The notes under the pieces are model-generated. The model saw nothing but the letters and a program-made list of their open reading frames with translations, was not told the DNA's origin and ran no database searches. A stretch of DNA of 64,000 nt from Actinacidiphila guanduensis (lineage in GTDB: Bacteria; Actinomycetota; Actinomycetes; Streptomycetales; Streptomycetaceae), in NCBI RefSeq assembly GCF_900103985.1, contig NZ_FNIE01000007.1, forward strand, positions 62,001 to 126,000. The letters are read 5' to 3'. Below, one piece after another: positions 61,741 to 64,000 of this stretch. The translations under genes and the position numbers were made by a program. Position 1 is the first letter of the stretch. The number at the start of each line of letters is the position of its first letter.

Positions 61741-63003
61741 GTGCGGCGGTCGGAGTTCGCTCCCGAAGCGCGGCGGCGCGTCGGGCGCGCCGTGGCCGCC
61801 GCGGTCGCCTGCTTCGCCGCGCTCGTCGCCTGGACGCTGATGACCGGCCCGTCGGCCGGCGCCGTCGCCGGCAGCGCCTGCCTGCTGCCGCGCGCGGCCG
61901 CCCACCACTCGGAGGGCACCGACGGCTGGGACGCCGGCTACCCCCGCCCGTCCGGCGACATCCGCGCGCTGATGGTTTTCCTGTCCTTCCCCGGCACCAC
62001 CCCCGACCTCACCCCCGCCGAGGTCGCCGCCGACCACTACCCGGCCACCGGCCGGTTCTGGGCCACCGCGTCCTACGGGCAGTTCCGGCTGCACCTGCAC
62101 GCCGAGACCCGCTGGCTGCGGATGCCCCGCCCGGCCGGCGACTACCTGATCAGCCGCGACTGGGACGGCGCCGACCGCTCCGCCTACCTGCGCGACGCCA
62201 TCGCCACCGCCGACCCCGTGGTGGACTTCCACGGATACGACGTCGTCTACCTCGTGGCCGACCCCGACGCCCCCGGCGTCGACTCCGACGCCACCAAGGT
62301 GGTCAACCTCGCCTCGCCGATCACCGCCGACGGCAACCCGATGCGCCGGCTGGTCACCGTCTTCGAGCACCACCCGCCCGACCGCAACGTGCTCGCCCAC
62401 GAGACCGGCCACGTCTTCGACCTGCCCGACCTCTACTACCGCCCGCCGGCCGGCAGCAATGCCGACTGGGACACCCACGTGGGCGACTGGGACCTGATGG
62501 GCAGCCAGTTCGGCCTGGCCCCCGACCCCTTCGCCTGGCACAAATGGCGGCTCGGCTGGCTCGGCCCCGGCCAGGTCGCCTGCGTCACCGGGGTCGGCAC
62601 CAGCTACCACGACCTCAGCCCCGACGAGACACCCGGCGGCACCAAGCTGCTCGTGGTGCGCACCGGCCTGGACAGCGCCCTGGCGATCGAGGCCCGCGCC
62701 CGCACCGGCAACGACCGCACCGCCTGCACCCAGGGCGTGCTGCTCTACACCGTCCGCTCCGACCGCGAGTCCGGCGACGGGCCCATCGACGTGGTCGACG
62801 GCCACCCCGGCACCTCCGCCTGCCCGGCCACCTCCGTCTACCCGCCGCTGGCCGACGCGCCGCTCGGCGTCGGCGAGTCCTACGCCCTGCCCGACGGCAG
62901 CACCCAGGTCACCGTCACCGACCACCCCGCCGACGGCACCTGGAGCGTGCGGGTGACCGTACGGCCCGCGCACGGCACGCCGGACCTGCGGGCTGCGGGC
63001 TAG
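61741..63003 (+). CDS. Membrane-anchored or secreted M6-type metalloprotease
   Basis: 420 residues from GTG 61741, GGAGG shortly upstream. N-terminal signal or anchor helix (VGRAVAAAVACFAALVAWTLMTG), then an M6-like zinc protease core: RALMVFLSFPGTTPDLTPAEVAADHYPATGRFWATASYGQFRLHLHAETRWLRMP, the zinc motif HETGHVFDLPDLYY, and the Met-turn WDLMGSQFGLAPDPFAWHKWRLGWL. C-terminal ~120 residues are beta-rich. It is shorter than the classical InhA type and lacks the MAM-like end. A paralogue begins 2 bp after its stop, so the two form a tandem pair. Confidence 0.92.
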   Translation: MRRSEFAPEARRRVGRAVAAAVACFAALVAWTLMTGPSAGAVAGSACLLPRAAAHHSEGTDGWDAGYPRPSGDIRALMVFLSFPGTTPDLTPAEVAADHYPATGRFWATASYGQFRLHLHAETRWLRMPRPAGDYLISRDWDGADRSAYLRDAIATADPVVDFHGYDVVYLVADPDAPGVDSDATKVVNLASPITADGNPMRRLVTVFEHHPPDRNVLAHETGHVFDLPDLYYRPPAGSNADWDTHVGDWDLMGSQFGLAPDPFAWHKWRLGWLGPGQVACVTGVGTSYHDLSPDETPGGTKLLVVRTGLDSALAIEARARTGNDRTACTQGVLLYTVRSDRESGDGPIDVVDGHPGTSACPATSVYPPLADAPLGVGESYALPDGSTQVTVTDHPADGTWSVRVTVRPAHGTPDLRAAG

Positions 63004-63005
63004 CC

Positions 63006-64000
63006 GTGGCCGAGCCCGGGCGCACCCCTGCCGCCCCGCACCTGCTGCGCCGCCTGTGGGGCACCAAGCGGCTGCGGGCGGCCGCGCTCGCGGTGTGCGG
63101 GCTGCTCGCCGCCGGGTCCGCCGTCATAGCCCGCCCGCAGCCGCCCGGCGCACAGGGCCCGCCGCCCGCCTCCCGCCCCTGCGCGCTGCGCCAGGTCCCC
63201 GGCGTCGCGATGTCCGAGGGCTTCGCCGACCCGCCGGACAACGGCCACGGCCGGGAGTTCGCCCCCTCCACCGGCACGGTGCGCGCCCTGACCCTGCTGG
63301 TGGACTTCCCCGACGCCAAGGCCCCCTACAGCGCGCGCGAGCGCTACGGCGAGTTCTTCCCGGCCGTCCCCGAGTGGTACGCCCGATCCTCCTACGGCCG
63401 GCTGCGCTACGAGTCCACCCCGGTGCTGCGCTGGATACGCATGCCGCGGCCGTTCGCCGCCTACGGCATCGGCCGCGGCTACGGCTGGGACGCGCACACC
63501 GAGATGATGCGCGACCTGCTCAAGGCCGCCGGCACCTCGGTCGACTTCCGCGGCTACGACCTGGTCAACATCCTGGTCACGCCCAACGCGGGGCCGCCGG
63601 CCGACGAGTCCGTGCTCTCGGTGACCTGGACCGGCGCCTCGGCCGCCACCACCGACGACGGCGCCCACCTGGACAAGGTCTCCCTGATATACGGCCACGA
63701 CCAGTCCGGCTTCCGGGTCCTGGCGCACGAGAACGGGCACGCGCTCGGCCTGCCCGACCTGTACTCCGCCGACGACTTCCAGCGCACCGACCGCCTCGCC
63801 GGGCAGTGGGACACCATGTCGCTGGACTGGGGCCTGCAGGGCGACCTGCTCGCCTGGCACAAGTGGAAGCTCGGCTGGATACAGGACCGCCAGGTCGACT
63901 GCGTCACCGCCCCCGGCACCCGCACCTACCGGCTGCGGCCGCTGGAGACGCCCGGCGGCACCAAGGCGGTGGTCGTCCCGCTGGACGCGACCACGGCCTA
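63006..64000 (+). CDS. M6-type metalloprotease, N-terminal part (cut by window end)
   Basis: At least 331 codons from GTG 63006, two bases after the stop of the previous gene; the frame is open to the end of the window. Signal or anchor helix RAAALAVCGLLAAGSAVIA, then RALTLLVDFPDAKAPYSARERYGEFFPAVPEWYARSSYGRLRYESTPVLRWIRMP, HENGHALGLPDLYS (zinc motif), WDTMSLDWGLQGDLLAWHKWKLGWI (Met-turn) and CVTAPGTRTYRLRPLETPGGTKAVVV. It aligns with the upstream protein over the whole visible length, so this is a tandem duplication. Extracytoplasmic proteases with unknown targets. Confidence 0.92.
   Translation, partial: MAEPGRTPAAPHLLRRLWGTKRLRAAALAVCGLLAAGSAVIARPQPPGAQGPPPASRPCALRQVPGVAMSEGFADPPDNGHGREFAPSTGTVRALTLLVDFPDAKAPYSARERYGEFFPAVPEWYARSSYGRLRYESTPVLRWIRMPRPFAAYGIGRGYGWDAHTEMMRDLLKAAGTSVDFRGYDLVNILVTPNAGPPADESVLSVTWTGASAATTDDGAHLDKVSLIYGHDQSGFRVLAHENGHALGLPDLYSADDFQRTDRLAGQWDTMSLDWGLQGDLLAWHKWKLGWIQDRQVDCVTAPGTRTYRLRPLETPGGTKAVVVPLDATTA

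Overview
The window is very GC-rich, nearly free of rare TTA codons in its genes, and full of GTG starts. It carries genes typical of Streptomyces and close relatives: an SsgA-like sporulation protein, an AsnC/hpd pair, a Mec/CysO/CysM cysteine module, ClpS next to a DUF2017 gene, secreted M1 and M6 proteases, and a chitinase preceded by a DasR-type operator. I read it as core chromosome of a streptomycete. I see no integrase, transposase, phage, CRISPR array or biosynthetic cluster.

Layout. 1-2659: end of a molybdenum hydroxylase operon ([2Fe-2S] subunit plus large subunit). 2903-6243: a PEP-mutase/isocitrate-lyase family enzyme, then an SPFH protein paired with a zinc-ribbon membrane protein. 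6313-6383: tRNA-Cys. 6599-12241: MFS transporter, DEAD/DEAH helicase, IclR regulator and a membrane-anchored Lon-like protease without PDZ. 12269-16002: AsnC regulator divergent from 4-hydroxyphenylpyruvate dioxygenase, a GlcD-like oxidase and the SsgA-like protein. 16282-19901: three consecutive RDD membrane proteins. 20613-25893: secreted M6 protease, small proteins and the NAD-salvage pair pncA/pncB, which flank a duplicated 93-bp block. 26013-33065: clpS-DUF2017, amino-acid permease, mec-cysO-cysM, MBL hydrolase, orphan PTS EIIB, rph. 33082-35742: three-gene ABC-2 exporter. 36024-39747: class A PBP, GroES-like and DUF3618 proteins, Bcp peroxiredoxin. 39836-39920: tRNA-Leu. 39972-46986: rdgB, class V aminotransferase-like enzyme, DUF445 protein, FAH-family hydrolase, Gfo/Idh/MocA oxidoreductase, HAD-IIA phosphatase. 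47146-51680: Ser-rich secreted protein with a sortase-like tail, class F sortase, and a 980-residue FAD/Fe-S dehydrogenase. 52032-55045: PP2C phosphatase, secreted M1 peptidase, tRNA-Lys. 55107-64000: IclR regulator divergent from a luciferase-like monooxygenase, GH18 chitinase, GGDEF-EAL protein, and two tandem M6 proteases, the last cut by the window end.

How the genes connect. NAD salvage (pncA, pncB), cysteine synthesis via a protein-bound thiocarboxylate (mec, cysO, cysM), tyrosine catabolism (hpd with AsnC) and chitin/GlcNAc use (chitinase, EIIB) are recognisable modules. Several genes have a TANNNT -10 box 6-7 nt before the start codon, the usual architecture of leaderless actinobacterial mRNAs. 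Four gene junctions (around 24.3, 40.7, 44.8 and 51.8 kb) carry copies of one palindromic extragenic repeat family.

Most interesting leads: the sortase locus (degenerate LLVTG sorting tail and no Arg where class F sortases need one), the C-terminally extended CysO beside its predicted JAMM processing protease, the molybdenum hydroxylase lacking the expected catalytic Glu, the SPFH/zinc-ribbon pair without PspA, and the extragenic repeat family.
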